64,000 bases of DNA from Desulfosarcina sp. (GTDB taxonomy: Bacteria > Desulfobacterota > Desulfobacteria > Desulfobacterales > Desulfosarcinaceae), in the NCBI GenBank assembly GCA_014237405.1, contig JABZFO010000077.1, positions 1 to 64,000 on the forward strand, written 5' to 3'. Made by a program: the position numbers and the translations under genes. The stretch's first letter is position 1. Each line of letters begins with the position of its first letter. Below are positions 9,186 to 17,895 of this stretch, one piece after another. The notes beneath the pieces are model-generated. The model had not been told where the DNA came from and made no database searches. It worked only from the letters and a program-made list of their open reading frames with translations.

Positions 9186-9623
9186 TCAATAATATTTCTT
9201 AAATATCTTTTTCCGCTCAACACCATCCCGATATTGGAAATAGTCCACTAAAATATCCGCATGATCGAAAACCAGGGGAACGGGCAGTGTCTTAGCAGAA
9301 AACACGCCGGCGTTTATCGCATCATCCGCGGCAACGGGCATACCGTCCGCCGTGGCAACGAACACCGTGGTGAGGGTATGGTGCCGCGGGTCCCGATCCG
9401 GCCGGGAATAAACGTAGAGCAGATCCTTCAGGCGGACGTTCAGGCCGGTCTCCTCCCGGGCCTCTCTGACGGCACCATTTTCAACAGACTCGCCGTAATC
9501 CACGAACCCACCGGGAATAGCCCAACCATGGGGCGGGTTTTTCCGTTCGATCAGGACAATGCCGCCTTTTACCTCGATGATGATGTCGACAGTAGGCAGC
9601 GGATTCCTGTATGGTTCGGCCAT
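9186..9623 (-). CDS. Nudix hydrolase (ADP-ribose pyrophosphatase-like)
   Basis: 145 residues from MAEPYRN. The Nudix box runs [15 protein letters not shown] then REAREETGL and has all catalytic Glu residues. The following text ([10 protein letters not shown]) resembles small ADP-ribose/NADH-type pyrophosphatases; the true substrate cannot be read from sequence. I prefer this start over one 13 codons upstream: GGAG lies 8 nt before it and it follows the cupin stop codon by one base. It is translationally coupled to the cupin gene. Confidence 0.85.
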   Translation of the reverse strand: MAEPYRNPLPTVDIIIEVKGGIVLIERKNPPHGWAIPGGFVDYGESVENGAVREAREETGLNVRLKDLLYVYSRPDRDPRHHTLTTVFVATADGMPVAADDAINAGVFSAKTLPVPLVFDHADILVDYFQYRDGVERKKIFKKYY

Positions 9624-9624
9624 G

Positions 9625-9975
9625 TTATAACTCCGGTGCTCCGGATGGTATGAGGCAAACAAAGGTCAGCTTGTCGTCCCCGGCATTTCTGATCTGGTGT
9701 TCTTCATTGCCGGGAATAAAGGCCACGCTGCCGGATTTTATCGGTACCCAGCTACCGTTTTGCCATACCTCGCCTTGACCGGCATGAAAAAAGATCTCAT
9801 GCTCCCAGTCGTGTCGATGCCTTGGGGTAAAGCCGCCCTTGTCCAGTTCAAACACGCGCATGCAAAAATTGGGGGCGCCATCTGCCTCCCCGATAACCAC
9901 CCTGCCGGAAACGCCCTTAACCATATCATTTTCAAAGCGGGTTTCCGGTTCCTGACTGTATTGAATTACTTTCAC
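9625..9975 (-). CDS. Small cupin-domain protein
   Basis: Single cupin barrel. Motif 1 [18 protein letters not shown] provides two His and a Glu as metal ligands; motif 2 is [11 protein letters not shown] place the start at a GTG with AGGA nine nt upstream; a second GTG ten codons further upstream lacks a ribosome site. The gene abuts the Nudix gene. Small cupins of this type are sugar or phenol sensors, isomerases or dioxygenases, and no substrate can be assigned. Confidence 0.8.
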   Translation of the reverse strand: MKVIQYSQEPETRFENDMVKGVSGRVVIGEADGAPNFCMRVFELDKGGFTPRHRHDWEHEIFFHAGQGEVWQNGSWVPIKSGSVAFIPGNEEHQIRNAGDDKLTFVCLIPSGAPEL

Positions 9976-10252
9976 GGTTCGTTTCCTGCCTCTTTTTAAG
10001 AGCACATATTAATGAAACCTATGCCTGGAAACTATGAGCCTGCATCGATCCTGTCAACTGTTTTGTACAGCGTTCTAACCGATGAACGACACATTCAATC
10101 CAATAAACACAATAAATCCGCATCAACTGTCTGCTTGACTATCCGATGGATTTACGGTGGAATGGCTGAGTTATAGATTCCAGCGGTTGGCCGGACAGGG
10201 TATCGATGCCGCGCATCGTTTAAATCATAAGCGAAGGATGGGGAGAATTAGG

Positions 10253-12184
10253 ATGGATCTGAAGACGGCATGCCCGGGCAAGGTGGTGGACGCTGAAACC
10301 GCCATGTCCAAAATCAAGAATGGAAGCCGGGTGTTCATCGGCACCGGATGCGGGGAACCCCAGCACTTGATCCGGACCATGGTGGAAGATCTGAACATGC
10401 AGGACATCATGGTCTACCAGATGCTGTCCTGGACCTTTTCCGATTATGTGGATGATCCCCGGTTTTTAAGGCGATTCTCCCTTAAGCTCTTTTTCATCAG
10501 CAGTTCCTTGAGAAAAGCGGCATTCGAAGGCAAGATTGACTACATTCCGAGCTACCTGTCCCAAATTCCCAGATACTTCGCCAACCATCGAATTGGCCTG
10601 GATGTGGCCCTGATACAGGTCAGCCCACCGGATGAGCACGGCTACTGCAGCCTCGGCGTATCCATCGACATCACCCTCGCCGGTATGCAAAATGCCAAGC
10701 TGGTAATCGCCCAGGTCAATCCCCGCATGCCACGAACCTGGGGAGACAGTTTTGTCCATATCGACGACATCGATTATCTCGTACAATATGAAGAGCCGCT
10801 GGTGGAGGCGCTGCCCAGCATCAAGAATTCGGAGACCTCCAGCCGCATCGGTTTTTATGTGAATCAACTGGTGGACGACGGGGCCACCCTTCAGATCGGG
10901 TTTGGTCATCTTCCCTATGCCATCCTGCAAAACATGACCAACAAGAAAGATCTGGGCATCCACACCCAGCTGATCACCGACGGGTTTTTACCTCTGTTCA
11001 AGAAAAAAGTGATTACCAACCGCAAAAAAACCCTGCTCCCCGGCCGGGTCGTGGCATCGCTGTGCATGGGATCGGAAGCGCTCTACCGGTATGTGGACAA
11101 CAACCCCATGTTTTATTTCCGTTCATCGGAGTTTGTAAACGATCCCACCGTGATTGCCAGAAACGACAACCTCATCTCCATCAGCTCGGCCCTGGAGGTG
11201 GACCTTACCGGACAGGTGTGCAGCGACTCCATGGGTTATTTGTTTTACAGCGGCATCGGCGACCAGGTAGATTTTCTTAGGGGCAGCGCCATGTCCAGGG
11301 GCGGCTTTTCCGTTATCGCCCTGCCCTCCACGGCCCAAAACGGCACCGTCTCTAGAATCGTTCCCCATTTAAGCGAAGGTGCCGGGGTGGCCACGACCCG
11401 GGGTGACGTAAACTTCGTGGTCACCGAGTACGGTATCGCCGAGCTTCAGGGCAAGAGTATCTATCAGCGGGTAATGGAACTGGCTCAGATTGCCCATCCC
11501 AAATTCCGCGAAGAGCTGATCGATTTGGCCAAAACCCGGCATTACATCTTTTCCGATCAGCTGCCGCCCTCCCAGGACGACTTGATCTTCATCGAGGGTT
11601 ATAAAAACCGCCTTACCCTGAAAAACGGTAAAACGGTGGAGTTCCGCCCCTTGCTGCCCTCGGACGAGTTTGCCTACCGCAACTTTTTTTACTCCCTTCA
11701 GGAAAAAACCATCTATTTCCGGTTTTTCTACAAAATGAAGCTTTTCTCCCACGAGGTGGTGCAGCAGCAATGGGCCAGCGTGGATTACCGGAAAAACATT
11801 TCTATGATCGGTCTCGTTCGCATCGGGGGCCACCAGGAGATCGTTGCCATCGGCTCCTATGCGGATGAAAGCGATACCGAAGCGGAGGTGGCCTTTGTTG
11901 TTCGTGAGGATTTTCAGGGTATGGGCATCGCCTCCTTTCTGCTGGCAGATTTGGAGCGCATCGCCAAAGAGAACAACTTCAAGGCATTTTCCGCCACGGT
12001 CCTGCGCGAAAACATAGCCATGCTCCACGTCTTCAAAAAGCGCTATCCCAATGCCAAAGTCAGCGGCGGTAACGACGTCACCATCATCATGGATTTTGAC
12101 GATGCCGTGGAACCGGGTGAGGCCACGGATAGGAAATCGGTGGATACGAATGACTGTATCTGTCCGGAACCTGAGGGCAGATAA
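10253..12184 (+). CDS. Acetyl-CoA hydrolase/CoA-transferase fused to GNAT acetyltransferase
   Basis: Residues about 1-440 form an acetyl-CoA hydrolase / 4-hydroxybutyrate CoA-transferase. Markers are SSALEVDLTGQV (Glu is the expected acyl-CoA nucleophile), ALPSTAQNGTVSRIVPHLS and VVTEYGIAELQGKS. Residues about 470-640 form a GNAT domain with EVAFVVREDFQGMGIASFLL, the acetyl-CoA loop. The start MDLKTACPG has GGGGAG seven nt upstream and fits the family start; the longer frame adds a leader with no ribosome site. The domain order suggests CoA transfer controlled or complemented by lysine acetylation. Acyl substrate unknown. It stands alone, divergent from the cupin/Nudix pair. Confidence 0.85.
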   Translation: MDLKTACPGKVVDAETAMSKIKNGSRVFIGTGCGEPQHLIRTMVEDLNMQDIMVYQMLSWTFSDYVDDPRFLRRFSLKLFFISSSLRKAAFEGKIDYIPSYLSQIPRYFANHRIGLDVALIQVSPPDEHGYCSLGVSIDITLAGMQNAKLVIAQVNPRMPRTWGDSFVHIDDIDYLVQYEEPLVEALPSIKNSETSSRIGFYVNQLVDDGATLQIGFGHLPYAILQNMTNKKDLGIHTQLITDGFLPLFKKKVITNRKKTLLPGRVVASLCMGSEALYRYVDNNPMFYFRSSEFVNDPTVIARNDNLISISSALEVDLTGQVCSDSMGYLFYSGIGDQVDFLRGSAMSRGGFSVIALPSTAQNGTVSRIVPHLSEGAGVATTRGDVNFVVTEYGIAELQGKSIYQRVMELAQIAHPKFREELIDLAKTRHYIFSDQLPPSQDDLIFIEGYKNRLTLKNGKTVEFRPLLPSDEFAYRNFFYSLQEKTIYFRFFYKMKLFSHEVVQQQWASVDYRKNISMIGLVRIGGHQEIVAIGSYADESDTEAEVAFVVREDFQGMGIASFLLADLERIAKENNFKAFSATVLRENIAMLHVFKKRYPNAKVSGGNDVTIIMDFDDAVEPGEATDRKSVDTNDCICPEPEGR

Positions 12185-12307
12185 CCGAATCCTGATGTCA
12201 GAAAATCAGGGTAACTGGCGCATCGCCGGCAGGATCAAGAGCTCAAAGCCGACAGCTGAAAGTTTTTTTCCTTTGACTATGAGCTATGAGCTATCGGCTG
12301 AATCAGC

Positions 12308-13756
12308 TCACGCCAAAAATTCCGCCATCGCTTCTTTCTCCTCATCGTAATACGCGATCCGTGTCGTGTATGTTCGCAAATCGATATGAAGAACTGCCCG
12401 GTGGGGCAGCTGCGTCCAGGAAAGCTTGATCTGATCGTCGGGTGCATCTTCGATGGCAAACCGGCCGTCGAAGGCCCGGCAGGTGCTCCTGAATTCCATA
12501 AGCCGCAACAGACGCTGCACCACCGGCTTCTGAATTTCGACGGCAATCTCGTCCAGGGTGTAGTTGTGCCGGTTGACGTCACGGCCGTTTTTCGTCTGCT
12601 GCGCCAGTTCGATGTCATTTTCGCCAGCCAGCAGCCCCACGTAATAGACCTGGGGGATGCCCGGTGAGAAGAACTGGATGGCCCGTGCCGCAAGATAGGA
12701 ATCGTCGTTGCATGCCAGCGCCGAGTAATAGGTGCAGTTCACCTGATAGATGTCCAGATTCCGGTATTCGGGACCGGAAAATATCTTGCGGGTATTGGCG
12801 CCCTTTTCATCCAGACCATCAAGGGTCCGCTGGATCTCTTCCGGCGAAAACAGGTCTAGCACATCCACCACACCGATGCCGTCGTGTGTGTCCAGGGTGG
12901 TGATCTGTTTGCGGGGGCAGATGGCCAGCCATTGTTTGAGCAGCCGGCTGGTGTGGTGATACAGGGTGTGCAGAACCAGCATGGGCAGTGAGAAATCATA
13001 GGTCCAGTATCCGCGGGAGGAGATCTTCTGATGATAGCTGTAGTGTTCGTGAACCTCGGGTAGAATTTCCACCCCAAAGGGGGAGACAAAATCCTGAAGC
13101 CACTGCAGCAGCTGCCACACCTGGGGCTCCAGAAAAAAGCAGCTTGTGCCGATTTTCACTGTAGAATAGGCAAAGGCATCCATGCGGATCATTTTTGCCC
13201 GGGTCCGTGACAGCTGGATCAGGTACCGCCGCATCACCTCGCGGGTTTTGGGTGATTCCCAGTCCAGATCGATCTGCTCATAGTCAAAGGTGCACCAGAC
13301 TTTCTCCTTGGAGCCGTCGGCGCGCTGGATAATGGTGTACGGCGGCCGGGGTTTTCGGGTGTAGACCTTAGCCAGTTCCGCTTTGCTGATCTCGCCGTCC
13401 GGGCTGAGTTTGTTGAAGCTCAGGAACATGTCGGCAAACTCGGAGTCCGCTCCCTTTTCGAAATAGTCCTGAAAATAGACGGATTGCATGGAAATATGGT
13501 TGACCATGAAATCGATGATCAGATCAAACTCTTTGCCGATCAGATCGATGTCTCGCCAGGTACCGAAAACCGGGTCCACTTCATCGTAGGTCAATGGGGC
13601 AAATCCGCGGTCCGCGGAAGAGGGGTAAAACGGCAGGAGGTGGACGCCGCCGATGGCCCGGCTCAAGTAGCGGCGCAACACGTAATGAAGTTCGGCGAGG
13701 TCGCCGCCCAGGCTGTCCGGATAGACAATCAGCTGAACGTTGTTTTTAAGGGTCAT
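12308..13756 (-). CDS. Sucrose phosphorylase (GH13 subfamily 18)
   Basis: 482 residues. The pattern from VQLIVYPDSLGGDL to QVYYVGLLAGENDIEL follows sucrose phosphorylases closely. The catalytic set is present: Asp nucleophile in RMDAFAY, Glu acid/base in EVHEHY, and Asp in TLDTHDGIG. It should cleave sucrose plus phosphate to glucose-1-phosphate and fructose in the cytoplasm. Glucosylglycerate-type phosphorylases are close relatives and remain possible, but an adjoining sucrose synthase and fructokinase argue for sucrose. It starts 3 nt after the stop of the sucrose-phosphate synthase gene and is last in the operon. Confidence 0.86.
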   Translation of the reverse strand: MTLKNNVQLIVYPDSLGGDLAELHYVLRRYLSRAIGGVHLLPFYPSSADRGFAPLTYDEVDPVFGTWRDIDLIGKEFDLIIDFMVNHISMQSVYFQDYFEKGADSEFADMFLSFNKLSPDGEISKAELAKVYTRKPRPPYTIIQRADGSKEKVWCTFDYEQIDLDWESPKTREVMRRYLIQLSRTRAKMIRMDAFAYSTVKIGTSCFFLEPQVWQLLQWLQDFVSPFGVEILPEVHEHYSYHQKISSRGYWTYDFSLPMLVLHTLYHHTSRLLKQWLAICPRKQITTLDTHDGIGVVDVLDLFSPEEIQRTLDGLDEKGANTRKIFSGPEYRNLDIYQVNCTYYSALACNDDSYLAARAIQFFSPGIPQVYYVGLLAGENDIELAQQTKNGRDVNRHNYTLDEIAVEIQKPVVQRLLRLMEFRSTCRAFDGRFAIEDAPDDQIKLSWTQLPHRAVLHIDLRTYTTRIAYYDEEKEAMAEFLA

Positions 13757-13759
13757 CGC

Positions 13760-15859
13760 TTAGCCTCCATTCGTTCCCTCGATGAAACGGTAGTGCTGCA
13801 TCCCTTCAATGATTCCGCCGGCACAGCAGCTATCTGCAAAATAGATATTCCGGCTGCCCTTCAGGTCTTCCAGCTCATGGCTGTAGTTGGCCACCACCAC
13901 GGCGCGGGGCTCTCCACGAAGCATCTCCTCATCGTTTCCCGAGTCTCCGCACACCAGAAAATTCAAGTAGATCAGGTTATACCGGCAGCGGTGCTGGAGA
14001 AGACGGTTGTGGATGGTGGCCAGCCGATCTTTGGCCGGATCCATGTAGTAGCTGATCTTGAATCGGCGCTGGGTATCTTCTTCCTGGTATTCCAGGAAAT
14101 CAATATCCTTGAGCAATTCAACGATTTTATCCCGGTTCCACCGGCTGGCAATGTGACTGGCCCATCCCAGGCTGGGCTGTTGGCGCTGCCCATAGAAAAG
14201 GGCGCTGCCCACCGAGCAGATGATCACATCTGGGTGGGGGATCCGGTATTTTTCGAGAATTTTCCTGGCTGAATCGGCGGTCCTTCCGGTGGCCACCCCG
14301 AATCCGATGCGGTCCCGATACCGGTTAAGCAGCTGCACCAGATTTTCCAGCTGTGCGTTGTCGGTACCGATCAGCGTATTGTCGATATCGGTGATCACGA
14401 AATGGTTGAGTTTCATCAGCCGCCGGCCAACGGGATCTGACGGTTTGGCGGTTGCAAGGTTGGACCGTTGATTGGCGGCGGTCAGCTTCCGGATGGCGGT
14501 GGCATAATCATGGGTATGGCTCTGCCAGGTATAGTGCTTGCGCACGTTCATGATACCGTTTTTCGAGTAGCGTTCCCACAAATCCGTGTCGGCGATGATT
14601 TTGCGGAGTGCGGACGATACCTGCTTCATCCGGGCGACATCTACCAGGATGCCGTTCTTGCAGTTGCGGACGATATCGTTGGGGCCACCGTCATCGGTAG
14701 CCACGATGGGCAGTCCGGTGGCCGATGCTTCCAGCAGGGTGAGGCCAAAAGGCTCCGTCAGGGCCGGATTGATGAACACCCCTCTTCGCTCAGCGGCAAT
14801 CCGGTACAGGGCCGGCACTTCGTATTCGAAATCGTGCTTTTTGGGGATGGCCATTTTCCCGTACAGGTCGTACTTGTCCATGGCGAGCAGCATCTCGGTG
14901 AGGACTTCGCGTTCGTTGTCCGCCATGGCATCGATATCTTTTCTCAACCCGGCAAACACGGCCAGGTTGGCCATGCTCTGCAACTCGAGATCTTCGCCAT
15001 AGGACCGGACCAGCCCGGAAATATTCTTGCGCTTGTCCGGCCGGCTCAAGGCCAGGACGAGAGGTTTCTCCGGGGTTATGAAAAAGCGGTTCAACTCCTT
15101 TAGCATGGAGGCCTGGGCATATCGGGTGTTCTCTGACCGTTCCGTATCTTCGAGCATGTCATGATAAAACGGATAAAAGGTATCGATGTCGATGCCGGGC
15201 GGGACCACTTGATATTCGGGGACATCCTTGTTGTGGTAGAGGCCATACTGCTCCTTGATTTCATGCCGGGTGCTGGTGATTACCAGGTCTGCCCGTGCCA
15301 GGATCTGCTCTTCCGCATCGACTCGACGATCGATTTTGAATCTCTTGACAATTTCCGCTTCGGTCATCCCCTGATCAAGAAGCCTGGCCATTTTGGCACG
15401 GCCGAGGGAGTGGCCGGTATAGACGAATGGCAGTCCCAGGATGTCGGCCAGTTGCAAGGCCACATAACCGCCATCGGGATAATGGCCGTGGACGATGTCC
15501 GGCATGGCATGGTTACGCTTGATGAACTTGATCGCCTTGTCCACATACTCCTCGATATGGGGCCAAAGCAGCTCTTTTCGCATGTATTTGCGTCCCCCGC
15601 ACTGAATGCGAACGATGCGAAACTTGTCGTTGATGACCTCGATGGATTCGCTGTAATCTGTAGATACGCGTTTGTCGGCAATCAGGCGGGTAAAGAGATC
15701 CACGCGACCGATATCTTCCCGGGCGCTCAGGCACGTGCCCAGTTCCATGACATATTTGACCTGCCCCCCGGTATCCGCATCCCTTCCCATCTCCAGGTTT
15801 TTCGATCGAATCAGGCCATGCAGGCTGAACAGCTGGACGTAGGGCTCCTTACCGGCCAT
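13760..15859 (-). CDS. Sucrose-phosphate synthase / phosphatase bifunctional protein (C-terminal gap)
   Basis: Residues about 1-450 form a GT4 sucrose-phosphate synthase (MGRDADTGGQVKYV, GHSLGRAKMARLL, NPALTEPFGLTLLEA, ATDDGGPND). Residues about 465-699 form a HAD-type sucrose phosphatase domain (DIDNTLIG, ATGRTADSAR, CGDSGNDEEML). It makes sucrose from UDP-glucose and fructose-6-phosphate. Between RYNLIY and NFLVCGDSG the family normally has about 30 residues containing the conserved SKG lysine; here only one residue remains, an in-frame gap that should abolish phosphatase activity. Start ATG with AAGGAA upstream. Middle gene of the sucrose operon. Confidence 0.87.
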   Translation of the reverse strand: MAGKEPYVQLFSLHGLIRSKNLEMGRDADTGGQVKYVMELGTCLSAREDIGRVDLFTRLIADKRVSTDYSESIEVINDKFRIVRIQCGGRKYMRKELLWPHIEEYVDKAIKFIKRNHAMPDIVHGHYPDGGYVALQLADILGLPFVYTGHSLGRAKMARLLDQGMTEAEIVKRFKIDRRVDAEEQILARADLVITSTRHEIKEQYGLYHNKDVPEYQVVPPGIDIDTFYPFYHDMLEDTERSENTRYAQASMLKELNRFFITPEKPLVLALSRPDKRKNISGLVRSYGEDLELQSMANLAVFAGLRKDIDAMADNEREVLTEMLLAMDKYDLYGKMAIPKKHDFEYEVPALYRIAAERRGVFINPALTEPFGLTLLEASATGLPIVATDDGGPNDIVRNCKNGILVDVARMKQVSSALRKIIADTDLWERYSKNGIMNVRKHYTWQSHTHDYATAIRKLTAANQRSNLATAKPSDPVGRRLMKLNHFVITDIDNTLIGTDNAQLENLVQLLNRYRDRIGFGVATGRTADSARKILEKYRIPHPDVIICSVGSALFYGQRQQPSLGWASHIASRWNRDKIVELLKDIDFLEYQEEDTQRRFKISYYMDPAKDRLATIHNRLLQHRCRYNLIYLNFLVCGDSGNDEEMLRGEPRAVVVANYSHELEDLKGSRNIYFADSCCAGGIIEGMQHYRFIEGTNGG

Positions 15860-15874
15860 TGGCGTTTCCTTTTA

Positions 15875-16768
15875 TTATTTTCGCGGCCATAGAGGTCGAA
15901 AATCGTCGTAAAACATCTCATTATCGGGAACAGCACCGGGGATGCCGCATATTCGTGCTGCGAACCGGGACGCCTGACTGATGGTCTCTTCCCAGGGGAT
16001 CTGCAGGATATAGCCGGCAGCCAGGATCGCGGCATATCCGTCACCGGCACCAACCGTATCGACAACGGCGGTTCCCGGCACGGCGGGGCTGTTGATTTCA
16101 GCACCGCGGCTGTAAAACGTGCTGCCCCGACTGCCTCGGGTGAGCGCCACGGCGCTGATCTTGAATGTTTCCATCAGCCAGGGCATGATGCCGCCCGTCG
16201 CTGTCGGGCCATCAAACACGCGTTGAATGTCTGTAAGTTCCGCCTCGTTGAGTTTGAGCAGGTCAGCGTGATGGAGCGATCCGGCCACGGCGTTGGCATT
16301 GACGTGGGGCGGGCGCATGTTAATGTCACAAAAGCGGGTGGCGCTGTCGCCTTTGCGGGCAACAAAGCGCTGAACCTGCCCGTAGCCGGAATCGGTTCTC
16401 TGCAGCAGGGTGCCGAAATAGATCATGTCTGTGGCACCCGCATCCAGCGCGTCGCCGATGTCGAGATCCAGATGGTCGTATGCCACATTTTCGCATATAT
16501 TGAAATGCGGAACGCCCCGTTCGTCCAGATCCACGCGAACCGTTCCCGTGGGGTGCCTGGAATCAATCTGGACGTCTGCGTCGTTAAAGCCATTTTCTTT
16601 CAACATGTCGATGATCCGCCGCCCGTGCCGATCATTCCCCACGCGGGTGAAGAACCGCACCGGAAATCCCAGCTTTTTAAGATGAAAGGCAAAGTTGAAA
16701 GGGGCACCACCGATCCGCTGATAATCCTGAAAGATGTCGATGAGAATCTCACCGATGACAACAATCAT
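15875..16768 (-). CDS. PfkB-family sugar kinase (fructokinase)
   Basis: 297 residues from MIVVIGEILIDIF. The PfkB signature is complete: GGAPFNFAFHL near the N-terminus and DTVGAGDGYAA with the catalytic Asp near the C-terminus. The likely reaction is ATP-dependent phosphorylation of the fructose released by sucrose phosphorylase. It is the first gene of the operon, 15 nt before the sucrose-phosphate synthase gene. The start eight codons inside the longest frame is preferred because it fits the family and follows a run of G. The substrate is inferred from context; ribokinase-type sugars are not excluded. Confidence 0.85.
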   Translation of the reverse strand: MIVVIGEILIDIFQDYQRIGGAPFNFAFHLKKLGFPVRFFTRVGNDRHGRRIIDMLKENGFNDADVQIDSRHPTGTVRVDLDERGVPHFNICENVAYDHLDLDIGDALDAGATDMIYFGTLLQRTDSGYGQVQRFVARKGDSATRFCDINMRPPHVNANAVAGSLHHADLLKLNEAELTDIQRVFDGPTATGGIMPWLMETFKISAVALTRGSRGSTFYSRGAEINSPAVPGTAVVDTVGAGDGYAAILAAGYILQIPWEETISQASRFAARICGIPGAVPDNEMFYDDFRPLWPRK

Positions 16769-16861
16769 GTGACCCCCCTTAAATACGCACATTGGTATCG
16801 AAACCGCCAGCGGGCTTTTAAATGGATGAGAATAAACCCGACAATCGAATCAAACGCGGAC

Positions 16862-17194
16862 CTACAGTGAAGTCACCTGAAACGGCGTGCACTGGATGGC
16901 GATGCTGCCTTTTTTCACCCAGATTCGGGCCATGGTGACGGTCTCTCCCTCCAGGTTGACGATGTTGGCCAGCTTCTCCACGTGGGTGATGTCATTTTTG
17001 CTGAATTCAAGGTAGGGGCTGGTGCAGTTGTAGGGATCAGGCACAACGATGATCTGTTCCGGGTCCAGCGGGTGTTTTTGCGGGGATCCGGTGAAAGGCA
17101 CGTGAGTCTTGGAAAGGGATTGGATGTCCTTGGGTGCTTTATATTTCTCGATTTCGAATTTTTCGACTTTTTGAAGGGACAGAATCGCGGCCAT
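16862..17194 (-). CDS. Conserved hypothetical protein, 110 residues
   Basis: Soluble protein of 110 residues with no signal peptide or membrane segment. Phrases such as YNCTSPYLEFSKNDITHVE, NLEGETVTMARIWVKKGSIA and CTPF look like a conserved beta-rich family that I believe recurs in deltaproteobacteria but cannot assign a function to. The start ATG has a good GGAGG site. It lies just upstream of the sucrose operon, on the same strand, after the acylphosphatase gene. Any link to either neighbour is context only. Confidence 0.6.
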   Translation of the reverse strand: MAAILSLQKVEKFEIEKYKAPKDIQSLSKTHVPFTGSPQKHPLDPEQIIVVPDPYNCTSPYLEFSKNDITHVEKLANIVNLEGETVTMARIWVKKGSIAIQCTPFQVTSL

Positions 17195-17221
17195 GGGAGT
17201 CCTCCGAGAATTGAAGTATCG

Positions 17222-17503
17222 TTAATATCGAACACCGAATTTACCAAACTCGCCCTGATAATCCTGCCAGGTAACATCGACATTGTCCACCCGGGATGGG
17301 GGCGGGCCGGTTTTGCACCAGTTGATCAGGGAGATCACATCGTCTTTTGCCCCTTCAACAACCGCTTCTACTGTGCCGTTACGCCGATTTCTGACCCATC
17401 CGTAAACACCAAAGATCGTTGCCGCCTTTTGGGTTTCCGCCCTGAAGGAAACCCCTTGAACCCGCCCGGAAACAATCAGGTGCGCCCTGGCTTTTTCTTC
17501 CAT
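17222..17503 (-). CDS. acyP: Acylphosphatase
   Basis: 93 residues, the usual family length. The active-site Arg lies in VSGRVQGVSFR and the Asn in GWVRNRRNGTVEAVVEG. It hydrolyses acyl phosphates such as acetyl phosphate in the cytoplasm. Start ATG with AGGAGG six nt upstream. It precedes the conserved small gene by 27 nt and may share its transcript. A hairpin lies upstream at 17608-17636. Confidence 0.92.
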   Translation of the reverse strand: MEEKARAHLIVSGRVQGVSFRAETQKAATIFGVYGWVRNRRNGTVEAVVEGAKDDVISLINWCKTGPPPSRVDNVDVTWQDYQGEFGKFGVRY

Positions 17504-17607
17504 GGCATCCTCCTGAGCATGCTTTTTTGTTATCGGCTATAACCATCAGAATATTTCCCGAGCCTTTGGATGTCAAGGCCATGGGATCAACGGCACCCAC
17601 ACAGTAA

Positions 17608-17636
17608 AGAAACCTGGCCCAAAGGACCAGGTTTCT
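17608..17636. terminator. Hairpin between acyP and the four-helix-bundle remnant
   Basis: Ten-base perfect arms AGAAACCTGG and CCAGGTTTCT around a 9-nt loop. There is no T-run of length on either side, so Rho-independent termination is uncertain. It separates divergent acyP from the + strand remnant. Confidence 0.4.
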
Positions 17637-17646
17637 AAGGATAAAC

Positions 17647-17826
17647 GAACAATATGGTTTGATTTCACAAATGCGGCGCAGTGTTATCTCCATACCTTCC
17701 TATATTGCATAGAGTCATGGTAGAAATTCTGATAAAGAAATAGTACGTTTCCTTGATATTGCAAGAGGTTCAATGTATGAATTAGATACACAAATCGAAA
17801 TCTCAATACTCATCACTCAATACTAA
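17647..17826 (+). pseudogene. Four-helix-bundle protein (23S rRNA IVS-type) remnant
   Basis: Continuous similarity to the four-helix-bundle family encoded in rRNA intervening sequences: GLISQMRRSVISIPSYIA, then a TAG stop where the family has Glu, then SHGRNSDKEIVRFLDIARG, then YELDTQIEIS. The N-terminal part is missing and the frame ends early. It is therefore a broken copy with an in-frame amber codon. The 17504-17895 interval otherwise holds only the hairpin upstream and AT-rich sequence before arcA. Confidence 0.7.
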
Positions 17827-17895
17827 AAATAGATTCAGCAGTTACTATGCCAAACACGAAAGCTATTTTTCGAAAACTCAAGATTTTAGAATATT

